Positions 43,972-51,235 of a stretch of DNA of 51,235 nt are shown one piece after another (position 1 is the stretch's first letter; every line of letters starts with the position of its first letter). Origin of the DNA: Alphaproteobacteria bacterium. Lineage in GTDB: Bacteria > Pseudomonadota > Alphaproteobacteria > UBA2966 > CAIVPW01. Location of the stretch: positions 1-51,235 of the forward strand of contig JABHVE010000059.1 of NCBI GenBank assembly GCA_018658465.1. Direction: 5' to 3'. A program made the position numbers and the translations under genes. The notes below the pieces were generated by a model. It worked only from the letters and a program-made list of their open reading frames with translations. It was not told the DNA's origin and ran no database searches.

Positions 43972-44787
43972 ATGTTGAAATCCTCTGTCGCGTTTTTAAC
44001 TGCAACGGTACTTGCAACCGGGCCACTTCTGGCCGGGCAGAGTCTTGCCGCCCCCTTGGCATCGCACCGGGCCACATACGCAATGAATTTGGTTTCTGCC
44101 TTGCCACAAAGCGGCATCGTTGGTGTTACCGGCGTGTTTTGGGTGGAACAAATTCCGGGATGCGGGGGCATTACATTGCGCCAAGCCGTGCAGTTGACCA
44201 TGAGCGCCGAGGGCGGGGCCGCCGTGGGCACGCGCTTCGCCGCCACGGTGTGGGAAAGCGAGGACGGGACCTCTATGACCTTTTCCACGGTCAACGAAGT
44301 GGCGGGGGATGTGGTGGAAGCCTTTACCGGAACTGCTGAACTTGGCGGACCTGGGATGGGCGGCGTGGTGGAATATACCGAGCCCGCGGCCATGACCATG
44401 GCGTTGCCATCGGGGGTGCTGTTTCCCTTGGCCCTGACCCGCACGGTGCTGGCGGCGGCCGATGCCGGTACCCATTTTTTGGATCTCACCGGGTTCGATG
44501 GCGGCGGTCAGGACACCCTAACAGCGGTGTCGGTGTTCATTGGCGCAGCGTTTGGGCCAGGGGAAGAAACCCCACCCAATGGGGTGAGTTTCTTGGGCGA
44601 TCAACGGTCGTGGCAGACTAGGTACGCCCATTACGATCTTGCGTCACAAGCCCCCGAACCAATTTTTGAAGTGGGCTATCGGCTGTTCGAAAACGGGGTG
44701 ATTACCGATTTGATCTTGGATTACGGCGATTTCCAGGTCAGCGGCATCCTGGAGTCCCTGGAAGATATTCCGCTCCCGGCGTGCTAA
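43972..44787 (+). CDS. eipB: EipB-like (DUF1849) periplasmic cell-envelope integrity protein
   Basis: 271 aa with signal peptide (LTATVLATGPLLAGQSLAA). Patterns LASHRATYAMNL, TVWESEDGTSMTFSTVNE, LPSGVLFPLALTRTVLAAADAGTHFLDLTGFDGG and LFENGVITDLILDYGDFQVSG fit DUF1849. Two cysteines, one in IPGCGG and one at the extreme C-terminus (PAC), match the spacing of the EipB disulfide known from Brucella. EipB is a periplasmic spiral-beta protein required for envelope integrity. Equivalent function is inferred. Confidence 0.85.
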   Translation: MLKSSVAFLTATVLATGPLLAGQSLAAPLASHRATYAMNLVSALPQSGIVGVTGVFWVEQIPGCGGITLRQAVQLTMSAEGGAAVGTRFAATVWESEDGTSMTFSTVNEVAGDVVEAFTGTAELGGPGMGGVVEYTEPAAMTMALPSGVLFPLALTRTVLAAADAGTHFLDLTGFDGGGQDTLTAVSVFIGAAFGPGEETPPNGVSFLGDQRSWQTRYAHYDLASQAPEPIFEVGYRLFENGVITDLILDYGDFQVSGILESLEDIPLPAC

Positions 44788-44808
44788 TCCGATCCAAATA
44801 TGAAAGGG

Positions 44809-45081
44809 CTACATGGGGGGGGAATACCCGGGCAACTGGCCGCGCGCTTGGCCGATCATCCCCGGCGGCACCTCTAAAGCCCGGCAAAATTCGATGACCA
44901 TGGCTTCGTTGCTCAGCAAATAATCCAGAACACCTGCCAATAATTCCGGGTCGTCGGCCTTATCGCGAAGCTCTTCTGGGCCCAAGCCGGTAGACCCAAG
45001 AAAACGCCCCAAGCGCTCAGCATCCGCCGCCAAGAACGCCAGGGCCTTGAAGGCAATGCGCTCTGCTTCCTCGCTATTCAT
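44809..45081 (-). CDS. DUF3572 family protein
   Basis: 90 aa, acidic and helical: AERIAFKALAFLAADAERLGRFLGSTGLGPEELRDKADDPELLAGVLDYLLSNEAMVIEFC. This is the alphaproteobacterial DUF3572 family of unknown function, usually divergent from divK as here. Ends 21 nt from the eipB stop (convergent). Confidence 0.9.
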   Translation of the reverse strand: MNSEEAERIAFKALAFLAADAERLGRFLGSTGLGPEELRDKADDPELLAGVLDYLLSNEAMVIEFCRALEVPPGMIGQARGQLPGYSPPM

Positions 45082-45226
45082 TGTTGAAGCTCTACTCTCA
45101 TTATGAGGCCCTAGATTGCCTGGGTTGGCGGCTGGGGTTCAAGGTGGTACTACGGGTAGTAGCGTACCGCGAAGTACCGGATTCTATGCGGTTTTTTCCG
45201 GTTACCCAATTATTTTGCAGGGCCCT

Positions 45227-45598
45227 ATGACAAAAACCATTCTTATTGTTGAGGATAACGAGCTCAACATGAAGCTGTTTCGGGACCTGTTGAAGGCCCA
45301 CGACTTCGAAACCCTTGAAACTAGGGATGGGATGGAGGCCCTGGATATGGCCCGCGCCAACAAGCCGGACCTGATCCTGATGGATATCCAGCTTCCCGGT
45401 GTTTCGGGCCTAGAGGTAACGCGCCAAATCAAAGCGGACGACAGTATCAAATCCATTCCGGTGGTGGCGGTAACGGCCTTCGCCACGAAGGGGGATGAAG
45501 ATCGAATTCGAGAAGGTGGATGTGAGGCGTACATCGCCAAGCCCATCCGCATTGAAGAACTTATTTCCACCGTCCGCCGATTCGTAGACGGCGACTGA
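45227..45598 (+). CDS. divK: Single-domain response regulator DivK
   Basis: 123 aa from ATG 45227; the ORF-track start lies in non-coding sequence. Receiver domain with acidic pocket VEDNELN, phosphorylated Asp in [13 protein letters not shown] (about residue 53), switch Thr in [11 protein letters not shown] and Lys in [10 protein letters not shown]. In Caulobacter DivK relays PleC/DivJ phosphorylation to DivL-CckA-CtrA and controls polarity and cell cycle. The gene pair with pleD supports this identity. Confidence 0.95.
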   Translation: MTKTILIVEDNELNMKLFRDLLKAHDFETLETRDGMEALDMARANKPDLILMDIQLPGVSGLEVTRQIKADDSIKSIPVVAVTAFATKGDEDRIREGGCEAYIAKPIRIEELISTVRRFVDGD

Positions 45599-45656
45599 CA
45601 TTCGGACCCCCAATGTTTGCTAGCCCAGTGGTCAGAGTTGAAATAGGGGTGCGGTC

Positions 45657-47060
45657 ATGACCGCCCGCGTTTTGGTCGTCGACGATATTCTCCCAAATGT
45701 AAAAGTCTTGGAAGCCAAATTGGCGGCCGAGTACTACGACGTCACCACCGCCCTAAGCGGTAAGGAGGCGTTGGAGGAAATGGCCAAGGCCCCGCCGGAT
45801 ATCGTTTTGTTGGATGTCATGATGCCGGGCATGGATGGCTTCGAAGTCTGCCGAATAATTCGCGCCACCCCTGAAATTGCCCATGTGCCCGTGGTCATGG
45901 TCACCGCTTTGTCGGACCCCGAAGATCGGGTGCGAGGCTTGGAAGCCGGTGCCGATGATTTCCTCACCAAACCGGTCAACGATATTGCGCTGATTGCCCG
46001 ACTGCGTTCCCTTGTGCGGCTGAAATTGATGATGGACGAATTTCGTCTTCGCGAGGAAACCTCTAGCCAGTTTGGGGTGATGGATGGCCAGGGAATAGAC
46101 GCTGATGACATCACAGGTGCCCGGGTGCTGATCGTCGAGGATGAGCCAGCGGACGCAGAAGTAATGCACAAGGCGTTGGACAGCTTGGTCACAGTGATCG
46201 AAGAACCCGATGGGGAAAAAGCCCTGGCCACAGCGCGAGACGGTAATTTTGATTTGATCATTGTCAGCCTCAGCCTTCGGGAGAGCGACGGCATGCGTTT
46301 GTGTTCCCATTTGCGGGCCATGGCGCAACCCCGCCAGACCTCGATTTTGGTTTTGATTTGGGAAGATGCCACCAAAGAACTGGTTCGAGCCCTGGACATC
46401 GGCGTCAATGATTACGTCACCAAACCCATTGATCGCAACGAACTGGTGGCCCGCACCCGCACCCAAATTCGCCGCAAGCGGTACCAAGATGGCCTGCGCT
46501 CCTCTTACGAAAAAAGTATGGAAATGGCCACCACAGATGGTCTGACCGGGCTCCATAACCGCAGCTATGCCACCAGCCATATCGAAAATCTTGTGACCCG
46601 CGCCAACACCGATGGGAAGCCGATTTCGGTGATGATGCTGGACATCGATTTTTTCAAAAAGGTCAACGACACATACGGCCACGCGGCTGGCGACGAAGTG
46701 CTGCGTGAATTTGCCGAGCGCCTCAAAGCCCAGCTGCGCGGCATTGATTTGGCGGTGCGCTATGGCGGCGAAGAATTTGTTGTGGTGATGCCCGATACCG
46801 ATGGGGCCACCGGCAATTTGGTTGCGGAACGCTTGCGTCTGGGGATGGCCGACAAACCGTTCAAACTGGAATCCACAAAGGATCCCTTGGCGGTCACGGT
46901 CAGCATTGGGGTTGCCTCATCCCATAGCAGTCACGAATCTGCCGCTTCGATGTTGGAGCGCGCCGACAAAGCCATGTACGCGGCAAAAAATTCGGGCCGC
47001 AACAAGGTCGTGGCCGACGATGTGATTGGCGGCAAGGCCGACAAGACAGCCGCCAGCTAG
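45657..47060 (+). CDS. pleD: Response regulator PleD (REC-REC-GGDEF diguanylate cyclase)
   Basis: 467 aa. REC1 (1-120) has VVDDILPNVKVLEAKL, LLDVMMPGMDGFEVCR and LTKPVND. REC2 (about 155-275) has ser in place of the phospho-Asp (DLIIVSLSLRESDG), a non-phosphorylated adaptor as in Caulobacter PleD. GGDEF domain has TDGLTGLHNRSYA, LDIDFFKKVNDTYGHAAGDEVL and RYGGEEFVVVMPD with I-site RGID five residues before. Makes cyclic di-GMP in the swarmer-to-stalked type transition. 58 nt after divK. Confidence 0.96.
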   Translation: MTARVLVVDDILPNVKVLEAKLAAEYYDVTTALSGKEALEEMAKAPPDIVLLDVMMPGMDGFEVCRIIRATPEIAHVPVVMVTALSDPEDRVRGLEAGADDFLTKPVNDIALIARLRSLVRLKLMMDEFRLREETSSQFGVMDGQGIDADDITGARVLIVEDEPADAEVMHKALDSLVTVIEEPDGEKALATARDGNFDLIIVSLSLRESDGMRLCSHLRAMAQPRQTSILVLIWEDATKELVRALDIGVNDYVTKPIDRNELVARTRTQIRRKRYQDGLRSSYEKSMEMATTDGLTGLHNRSYATSHIENLVTRANTDGKPISVMMLDIDFFKKVNDTYGHAAGDEVLREFAERLKAQLRGIDLAVRYGGEEFVVVMPDTDGATGNLVAERLRLGMADKPFKLESTKDPLAVTVSIGVASSHSSHESAASMLERADKAMYAAKNSGRNKVVADDVIGGKADKTAAS

Positions 47061-47073
47061 CGCTTTTTTTTGT

Positions 47074-47112
47074 CGTTCAGATTCACGTGCCCCCAAAGGG
47101 CACGATCTGCAC
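47074..47112 (-). repeat. Bulged palindromic repeat, copy E
   Basis: CGTTCAGATTCACGTGCCC-CCAAA-GGGCACGATCTGCAC. Core CGTGCCC/GGGCACG, outer CAGAT/ATCTG, TCA bulge. It follows a T8 run (47064-47071) just after the pleD stop and could help end the pleD transcript. Confidence 0.9.
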
Positions 47113-47124
47113 TCATATTTTTGC

Positions 47125-47140
47125 CGTTCAGATTCACGCG
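47125..47140 (-). repeat. Half copy F of the palindromic repeat
   Basis: CGTTCAGATTCACGCG only, without the CGATCTGCAC arm. It is followed by 12 unrelated bases and then full copy G. It looks like a deletion remnant. Confidence 0.75.
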
Positions 47141-47152
47141 ACTTTGTCCTGA

Positions 47153-47192
47153 CGTTCAGATTCACGCGGTGCAAGCGCACCACGATCTGCAC
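47153..47192 (-). repeat. Bulged palindromic repeat, copy G
   Basis: CGTTCAGATTCACGCGGTGC-AAGC-GCACCACGATCTGCAC. Core GGTGC/GCACC within CG...CG, outer CAGAT/ATCTG. Core sequence is unlike E and H although the arms are identical. Confidence 0.9.
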
Positions 47193-47289
47193 TTAGCCCT
47201 CTCTTCGGCGGTCAGCAGGACCGATCTGCTCGCGCGACCATTCCTGCATTTCAGTTGTGCCCAGAAGGCCAACCCTACCGACCCCGTCA

Positions 47290-47310
47290 CCCCCGGACTT
47301 GATCCGGGGG
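47290..47310. repeat. CCCCCGGA hairpin, alphaproteobacterial intergenic type
   Basis: CCCCCGGA-CTTGA-TCCGGGGG, a perfect 8-bp stem preceded by GTCA and followed by TCCA. The GTCA..CCCGGACTTGATCCGGG..TCCA pattern is common in intergenic DNA of many alphaproteobacteria (from memory). Unrelated to the bulged family around it. Confidence 0.7.
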
Positions 47311-47322
47311 TCCAACGTACGA

Positions 47323-47345
47323 AAGGCCGGGTCAAACCCGGCCTT
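47323..47345. repeat. AAGGCCGGGT hairpin
   Basis: AAGGCCGGGT-CAA-ACCCGGCCTT, a perfect 10-bp stem 12 nt after the previous hairpin, with the loop side GGGTCAAACCC resembling the same intergenic class. It could act as a bidirectional terminator, but no long T tract follows. Confidence 0.7.
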
Positions 47346-47371
47346 GGAATCCTGCCTTCTTAATTTTACCT

Positions 47372-47408
47372 TTCAGATTCACGTGCCCTCAGAGGGCACG
47401 ATCTGCAC
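47372..47408 (-). repeat. Bulged palindromic repeat, copy H
   Basis: TTCAGATTCACGTGCCC-TCAGA-GGGCACGATCTGCAC. Same core as E with a different loop. Its last base coincides with the first base of the rpmG stop-codon complement, so it abuts the gene end exactly. Confidence 0.9.
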
Positions 47409-47575
47409 TATTTAATCTTAGCTTCCTTGAAGTCCACGTGCTTGCGCACAACCGGATCGTACTTCTTCATCACCATTTTTTCGGTGAGATTCCGGGGGTT
47501 CTTCTTGGTGACGTAATAAAAGCCGGTGTCGGCTGTGCTCACCAATTTGATCTTAACTGTTGATGGTTTGGCCAT
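47408..47575 (-). CDS. rpmG: 50S ribosomal protein L33 (zinc-free type)
   Basis: 55 aa ([55 protein letters not shown]). The ORF track buries it in a 211-aa ORF; ATG 47575 gives the exact family length. No CXXC pairs, so the zinc-independent paralogue. Position next to pleD and rnr is the standard alphaproteobacterial arrangement. Confidence 0.97.
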   Translation of the reverse strand: MAKPSTVKIKLVSTADTGFYYVTKKNPRNLTEKMVMKKYDPVVRKHVDFKEAKIK

Positions 47576-47639
47576 GGTTCTCGGTACTTTCCTGAACGGT
47601 GGCGGCACAATACCCGTAGGCGGCTGTATGTCAAGGTAA

Positions 47640-47678
47640 GTGCAGATCGTCGCCCAAAGGGCGGCGTGAATCTGAACG
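47640..47678 (+). repeat. Bulged palindromic repeat, copy I
   Basis: GTGCAGATCGTCGCCC-AAA-GGGCGGCGTGAATCTGAACG. Core CGTCGCCC/GGGCGGCG with one T-G pair, outer CAGAT/ATCTG, TGA bulge. Lies 65 nt upstream of the rpmG ATG, in the opposite orientation to copies E-H. Confidence 0.9.
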
Positions 47679-47690
47679 ACAAATCTAGGA

Positions 47691-47756
47691 GTGCAGATCG
47701 CCGTCCCTCTTATCTGGTCGCTGCTCCGCAGCATTGGGACGGCGTGAATCTGAACG
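47691..47756 (+). repeat. Bulged palindromic repeat, long copy J
   Basis: 66 bp: GTGCAGATCGCCGTCCC, a 28-nt apical part, GGGACGGCGTGAATCTGAACG. Core CGCCGTCCC/GGGACGGCG is a perfect 9-bp stem. The apical part contains its own hairpin GCTGC-TCC-GCAGC (47720-47732). It ends 7 nt from the MFS gene stop. Confidence 0.9.
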
Positions 47757-47763
47757 TAACAAA

Positions 47764-48936
47764 TCAGCCCGTCCGCTGAAATATCTCCCGGTGGCGAATT
47801 GCGATCAAAACCGCGAAGCCGCCGCACAGAACGGCCAGGGTCCACGGCAGGCCGTTGGGGCCAAAGACATCCATGGCCACACCCGTCAGCGCCGGCCCAG
47901 CGGCACCACCGGCCCCATACAGAATGGAAATGGCGGAAATGGCGGTGACCAACTCGGTGCCCGTGAAACGCGCCCCCACCTGAGCGACGGCGACGGTGTA
48001 GATGGACATGATAAATCCGGCCCAGACGAACAACAGCGGCCAAAATAATATCGGGATCGAAATGACCAACGGGATGGCCAAGGCCCCAGCGAACCCAACC
48101 AGTGCGCAGACAAATAGGATGCGAAACCGATCAAAGCGGTCTGAAAGCATGCCGGCCGGAACTTGAAAGGCCATTTCCCCCGCTCCCACCGCAGCGACGA
48201 TTAAAGCCGCGATCCCGAAGCTGAAGCCCAGTTGCACACCAAACACCGGGAACAGTGCGGTTGCTGCGGTTTCGAAGAAGGCGATAACAAATGCCGCCGC
48301 CATCAAGGTGGGTGCTGCGGCCATCATCGTAAACAACCCCTTGGGCAAGCCAATACCCAAATCCGGGGCCGCGCGCCGTGCCAGAAACATGGGCGGTGCC
48401 ACCGCCACCGCCAAGATTAGCGCAGCGACCACAAATGGGGTCCAACCCTCGATCCCAGTCATTGCAACCAGCACCGGCCCCAATGCGAAGCCGCCGGCGA
48501 TGACCGAGGCATAAAACCCAATGGTGCGCCCTCGGGTTTTTTCTGACGCAGCCTCAAGGATCCAGGCGTCACTGACGACAAAAAGCGTGTTGATGCCAAG
48601 GCCCAGCACAAAGCGAACCCCAAACCACGCCCAGATGTTGGCGAACAGGGGCAGGGTCAACAGCATCGTGATGGTCAAGCCGATAGCGGCCATCATTGTC
48701 CCGCTTGGCCCTAGGCGACGCACCAAAGGCGGAATAAGGGGGGCAGAGGCGAGGACGCCGACAAAGGTCGCGGCGCTGTTGAGCCCAATCAGGGTGCTGG
48801 AATATCCCTGATCCTCCAGGATCAACGACAACAACGGATGGGTCAGGCCCAGGGTCAGGCCATACCCCCCCATGGCTCCGGCGATCGCCACCACACTCCA
48901 TCGCCGCGCAGACAGGGTGGGGGGCGGCTGGGTCAT
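47764..48936 (-). CDS. Major facilitator superfamily transporter
   Basis: 390 aa with about 12 hydrophobic segments in two halves. Contains [33 protein letters not shown], the loop 2-3 RRLGPSG region, [36 protein letters not shown] and the second-half [12 protein letters not shown]. Resembles sugar/drug-type MFS exporters of the YcaD group; substrate unknown. Start ATGA overlaps the rnr stop, so it is co-translated with RNase R. Confidence 0.9.
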   Translation of the reverse strand: MTQPPPTLSARRWSVVAIAGAMGGYGLTLGLTHPLLSLILEDQGYSSTLIGLNSAATFVGVLASAPLIPPLVRRLGPSGTMMAAIGLTITMLLTLPLFANIWAWFGVRFVLGLGINTLFVVSDAWILEAASEKTRGRTIGFYASVIAGGFALGPVLVAMTGIEGWTPFVVAALILAVAVAPPMFLARRAAPDLGIGLPKGLFTMMAAAPTLMAAAFVIAFFETAATALFPVFGVQLGFSFGIAALIVAAVGAGEMAFQVPAGMLSDRFDRFRILFVCALVGFAGALAIPLVISIPILFWPLLFVWAGFIMSIYTVAVAQVGARFTGTELVTAISAISILYGAGGAAGPALTGVAMDVFGPNGLPWTLAVLCGGFAVLIAIRHREIFQRTG

Positions 48937-51191
48937 TTCTTAGGGCGGCGTTTGGTACGGCGTTTGGATTTGGGTCTTGGACCACGCCCAGGTGCGCCAC
49001 GCCCCGGTGCGCCGCGTCCCGGTCGCCGGGGTCGGGACACCGCCGCGTCGTGATCGATTTTTCCGCCCGATTTCATTTCTAGCAACAAGCCGCCGGTGGC
49101 TGGGACGGCCTCCAGAATCCCCACGGTCACAGAATCGCCCAACGTGTACACCCGGTGGCCGCGCTCGCCGATCAAGCGGTGGCGGGGTTCATCCCATTGA
49201 TAGAAATCATCCTCCAAGGTGCGCATGGGAACCAGGCCATCGGCACCGGTTTCGGTCAATGTGACGAACAGTCCAGCCTTGGTGACACCGGCAATCCGCC
49301 CAGGCAATTCGGCGCCAATTTGGTCGGCCAAAAAGGTAGCCAGGTACCGCGCCAAGGCATCCCGCTCCGCCGCAATGGCACGGCGCTCGGTCATGGAAAT
49401 GTGTTGGGCTATGGCTTCCAACCCTGTGCCATCTGTGCCGGCCATCCCCCCCGATCCCAACCCAAGGGTCGAAATTAACGCCCGGTGAACCAGCACATCC
49501 GCATACCGCCGGATGGGTGAGGTGAAGTGAACGTAGCGGGTCAAATTCAGGCCAAAGTGCGGTGCAGCGTGGGTGCTGTATTCGGCCTTGGCCTGGGCCC
49601 GCAACGTTGCCTGATGGACGGCTGGGGCATCCGCCGTGTCAGCCGCCTTGCGCAGAACCCCGTTGAACATGCGCGGGGTGGGGCGCTGGCCTTTGTCCAG
49701 GCGCAGCCCCAGGGAGTCCAAGAATTCGGCCAAGGCCACAACACGCTCACGTTCGGGTTGGTCGTGGACCCGGTACATGCATGGTGCCTGGGCTTCGGTC
49801 AGAACTTCAGCGGCGGCGACGTTGGCGGCGATCATCAAGTCTTCGATCAGCTGATGCGAGGCGATGTGGGCCACGGTCTCGACCCGTTCCACATGGCCAT
49901 CGTCCCCCAGCACCACGTTGATTTCGGCTGTCACGATTTCCAAAGGCTCGCGGGCTTTGCGGGCTTTGGCCAAGACCTTGTGGGCGCCATACAAATTGGC
50001 CACCAGGCCGATGATGTTTTCGTCGCCGCCGCCTTTGTCGTTGTCGTGGATATCCTGAACTTGCCCATAGGTCAGCCGCTTCACCGAGCGCATCAGGCCA
50101 CGATCAAATTGATGGCGGGTCACCTGACCGCTGGCATCCAACCACAGGGTCGCCACCATGCACGCCCGGTCTTTGGCTTCTTCCAACGAGCACAGACTTG
50201 CCGATAAGGCCTCGGGCAACATCGGCACCACCCGGTCGGGGAAATACGCGGAATTACCGCGGTTCTTGGCCTCAACGTCGAGGGCGCTGCCCGGGGTCAC
50301 GTAATGGGCGGCATCAGCGATGGCCACCCGCACGATCCATCCGCCGTCATTGTCTGTGTCGGGTTCCGCCCACACCGCATCGTCGAAATCCCGGGCGGTT
50401 TCCGGGTCGATGGTGATGAACGGCACGTCGCGAAAATCGGTGCGGTCGCCCAGATCAGGCACCTTCGCCGCCTTAGCTTCGGCCAACGCATCATCCGAGA
50501 AATTGTCGGGCAGCCCGTGTTCATGGATTGCGGTAAGGCTGAGTGTTCGGGCGTCGGTCATGGGCCCCACCCGGGTTCGCACGCGCACGCGTGCGGGACC
50601 ATAGGCCTTTCCGGGGACAAGATCGGCCACCACAACATCCCCCGGGGCGGCATCGCCCGGATCGTCGACAATAAATTCTGTGCGGGTTCTGCGGTTCACC
50701 GGCGCCAAGCGCAGCTCTCGTCCGCTCTCTTCGATGACTCCCAAAATCTCTGACGGCGGCGATGGCAGGACCCGCATGATCTTGCCTTGGTAGGCACCAC
50801 CGGATTTGGCAATGCGCGCCAACACCCGATCGCCGGGGGCGCAGGCCAAAGCACGGGAGCTGCCAGTCAGATGAACCGATGGACGAGGGACATCATGCTT
50901 CCAAGCAGCCGGGGCCCCAACAAGATCGCCGTCATTATCGACGCCGGTAATTTCCAACACCATCACGGGGGGCAACCCGGGCCGTCCCCGACGGGAACTG
51001 CGTCCGCCTTCGATCAGGCCCTCGACCACAAAGTCGCGCAGAATGTTGCGCAGCCATACCCGGTCGTCGCCCTTCAAGCCAAACGATCGGGCGATTTCAC
51101 GCTTGCCGGAGTTGTTGGGATTGTCTGCGATGAATTCCAGCAGCGCTTCCCGGCTTGGCCGACGTGACCGGGGCGCGGTGGATTTTGCCAT
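48933..51191 (-). CDS. rnr: Ribonuclease R
   Basis: 752 aa. N-terminal winged helix (REALLEFIADNPNNSGKREIARSFGL), cold-shock domains, RNB catalytic domain with TIDPETARDFDDAVWAEPD (metal-binding Asp cluster), RGNSAYFPDRVVPMLPEALSASLCSL and HFTSPIRRYADVLVHRAL, then an S1 domain (GRIAGVTKAGLFVTLTETGADGLVP). A basic tail has GRGAP units repeated about three times (RPGRGAPGRGAPGRGPRPK) ending RRTKRRPKK. Processive 3'-5' exonuclease that unwinds structured RNA. Heads the rnr-MFS pair. Confidence 0.97.
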   Translation of the reverse strand: MAKSTAPRSRRPSREALLEFIADNPNNSGKREIARSFGLKGDDRVWLRNILRDFVVEGLIEGGRSSRRGRPGLPPVMVLEITGVDNDGDLVGAPAAWKHDVPRPSVHLTGSSRALACAPGDRVLARIAKSGGAYQGKIMRVLPSPPSEILGVIEESGRELRLAPVNRRTRTEFIVDDPGDAAPGDVVVADLVPGKAYGPARVRVRTRVGPMTDARTLSLTAIHEHGLPDNFSDDALAEAKAAKVPDLGDRTDFRDVPFITIDPETARDFDDAVWAEPDTDNDGGWIVRVAIADAAHYVTPGSALDVEAKNRGNSAYFPDRVVPMLPEALSASLCSLEEAKDRACMVATLWLDASGQVTRHQFDRGLMRSVKRLTYGQVQDIHDNDKGGGDENIIGLVANLYGAHKVLAKARKAREPLEIVTAEINVVLGDDGHVERVETVAHIASHQLIEDLMIAANVAAAEVLTEAQAPCMYRVHDQPERERVVALAEFLDSLGLRLDKGQRPTPRMFNGVLRKAADTADAPAVHQATLRAQAKAEYSTHAAPHFGLNLTRYVHFTSPIRRYADVLVHRALISTLGLGSGGMAGTDGTGLEAIAQHISMTERRAIAAERDALARYLATFLADQIGAELPGRIAGVTKAGLFVTLTETGADGLVPMRTLEDDFYQWDEPRHRLIGERGHRVYTLGDSVTVGILEAVPATGGLLLEMKSGGKIDHDAAVSRPRRPGRGAPGRGAPGRGPRPKSKRRTKRRPKK

Positions 51192-51205
51192 GGGTGCGAC
51201 CGGGG

Positions 51206-51235
51206 TCAGTCGGCGGAGGGTTGGGGATCAGCGTC
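51206..51235 (-). CDS. Possible C-terminal end of the gene upstream of rnr (partial)
   Basis: One frame of the last 30 bases reads DADPQPSAD and a TGA, 14 nt before the rnr ATG. In many alphaproteobacteria topA precedes rnr, so this may be its tail, but nine residues cannot identify it. Confidence 0.25.
   Translation of the reverse strand, partial: DADPQPSAD

Larger units (their letters stand above)
47061..47407. other. 347-nt intergenic region between pleD and rpmG
   Basis: No gene is supported; the ORF at 47070-47363 is made mostly of repeat sequence. It holds T8, bulged repeats E, F, G and H, and two perfect GC-rich hairpins of another type at 47290-47345. Both flanking genes end here (convergent), so the region is a termination zone that has accumulated repeats. 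Confidence 0.8.

Noticed and set aside
45117-45226. Short repeats GTACCGCGAAGTACCG and TACTAC..GTAGTA upstream of divK as an operator
   Set aside because: Arms are short and imperfect, and no promoter elements or known regulator site match; too weak to list.
45657-47060. Loss of the phospho-Asp in PleD REC2 as a novel defect
   Set aside because: A degenerate second receiver acting as a dimerisation adaptor is the normal state of PleD.
47070-47363. 97-aa ORF after pleD
   Set aside because: It is composed of the palindromic repeats and intergenic hairpins, so the open frame is a by-product of the repeats.
47408-48043. 211-aa ORF containing L33
   Set aside because: Only the last 55 codons are conserved; the rest crosses repeats I and J and the antisense of the MFS gene.

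Overview
The window reads as chromosomal DNA from an alphaproteobacterium, most likely Rhodospirillales-like (inference). The evidence is gene content and order: a fused S10-spc-alpha ribosomal block without rpsD, the rplQ - Do-like protease - rarA - rluC order, an ATP12-family F1 assembly chaperone, the divK-pleD-rpmG-rnr cluster, an EipB (DUF1849) protein, DUF3572, and CtrA-box-like sites. Coding density is high, genes are often joined by 4-nt ATGA/GTGA/TTGA overlaps, and GTG/TTG starts are common.

Layout. 1-11.7 kb: end of tuf, then rpsJ to rplO, secY and adk. 11.7-14.2 kb: alpha operon (rpsM, rpsK, rpoA, rplQ) with its own strong promoter. 14.3-19.1 kb: Do-like protease, rarA, rluC, a structured non-coding stretch, ATP12-family gene, acylphosphatase. 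19.1-24.9 kb: lipB (-) and fliN (+) divergent, tRNA-Leu(GAG), mgtE, then mipA-like and lhgO-like genes (-) and a DUF3179 gene (+). 25.0-26.5 kb: a VWA protein and a membrane J-domain protein. 26.6-28.9 kb (-): a CHASE3 hybrid histidine kinase split from its HPt domain by a G9 tract. 29.3-32.9 kb: galU-ugd-phosphohexomutase, for nucleotide sugars of envelope polysaccharide. 32.9-37.2 kb: D,D-carboxypeptidase with SPOR (-), clpS-clpA (+). 37.2-43.7 kb (-): two paralogous membrane TPR proteins, FemAB-like acyltransferase, RidA family, DUF454, diguanylate cyclase. 44.0-51.2 kb: eipB, DUF3572, divK-pleD, rpmG, MFS transporter, rnr.

The most notable non-routine signals are: (1) a family of dispersed hairpin repeats with invariant arms, variable but self-complementary cores and a constant 3-nt bulge, nine full copies and one half copy in four intergenic clusters; (2) the G9 tract exactly at the kinase/HPt junction, where one fewer G would give a fused REC-HPt phosphorelay kinase; (3) a 20-bp triplication at the secY/adk junction that creates two seven-codon mini-ORFs chained by 4-nt overlaps; (4) a Do-family protease with Gly at the catalytic Asp position; (5) a structured 220-nt stretch with mutually exclusive hairpins before the ATP12-family gene.

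No rRNA, CRISPR array, insertion sequence or prophage was seen.
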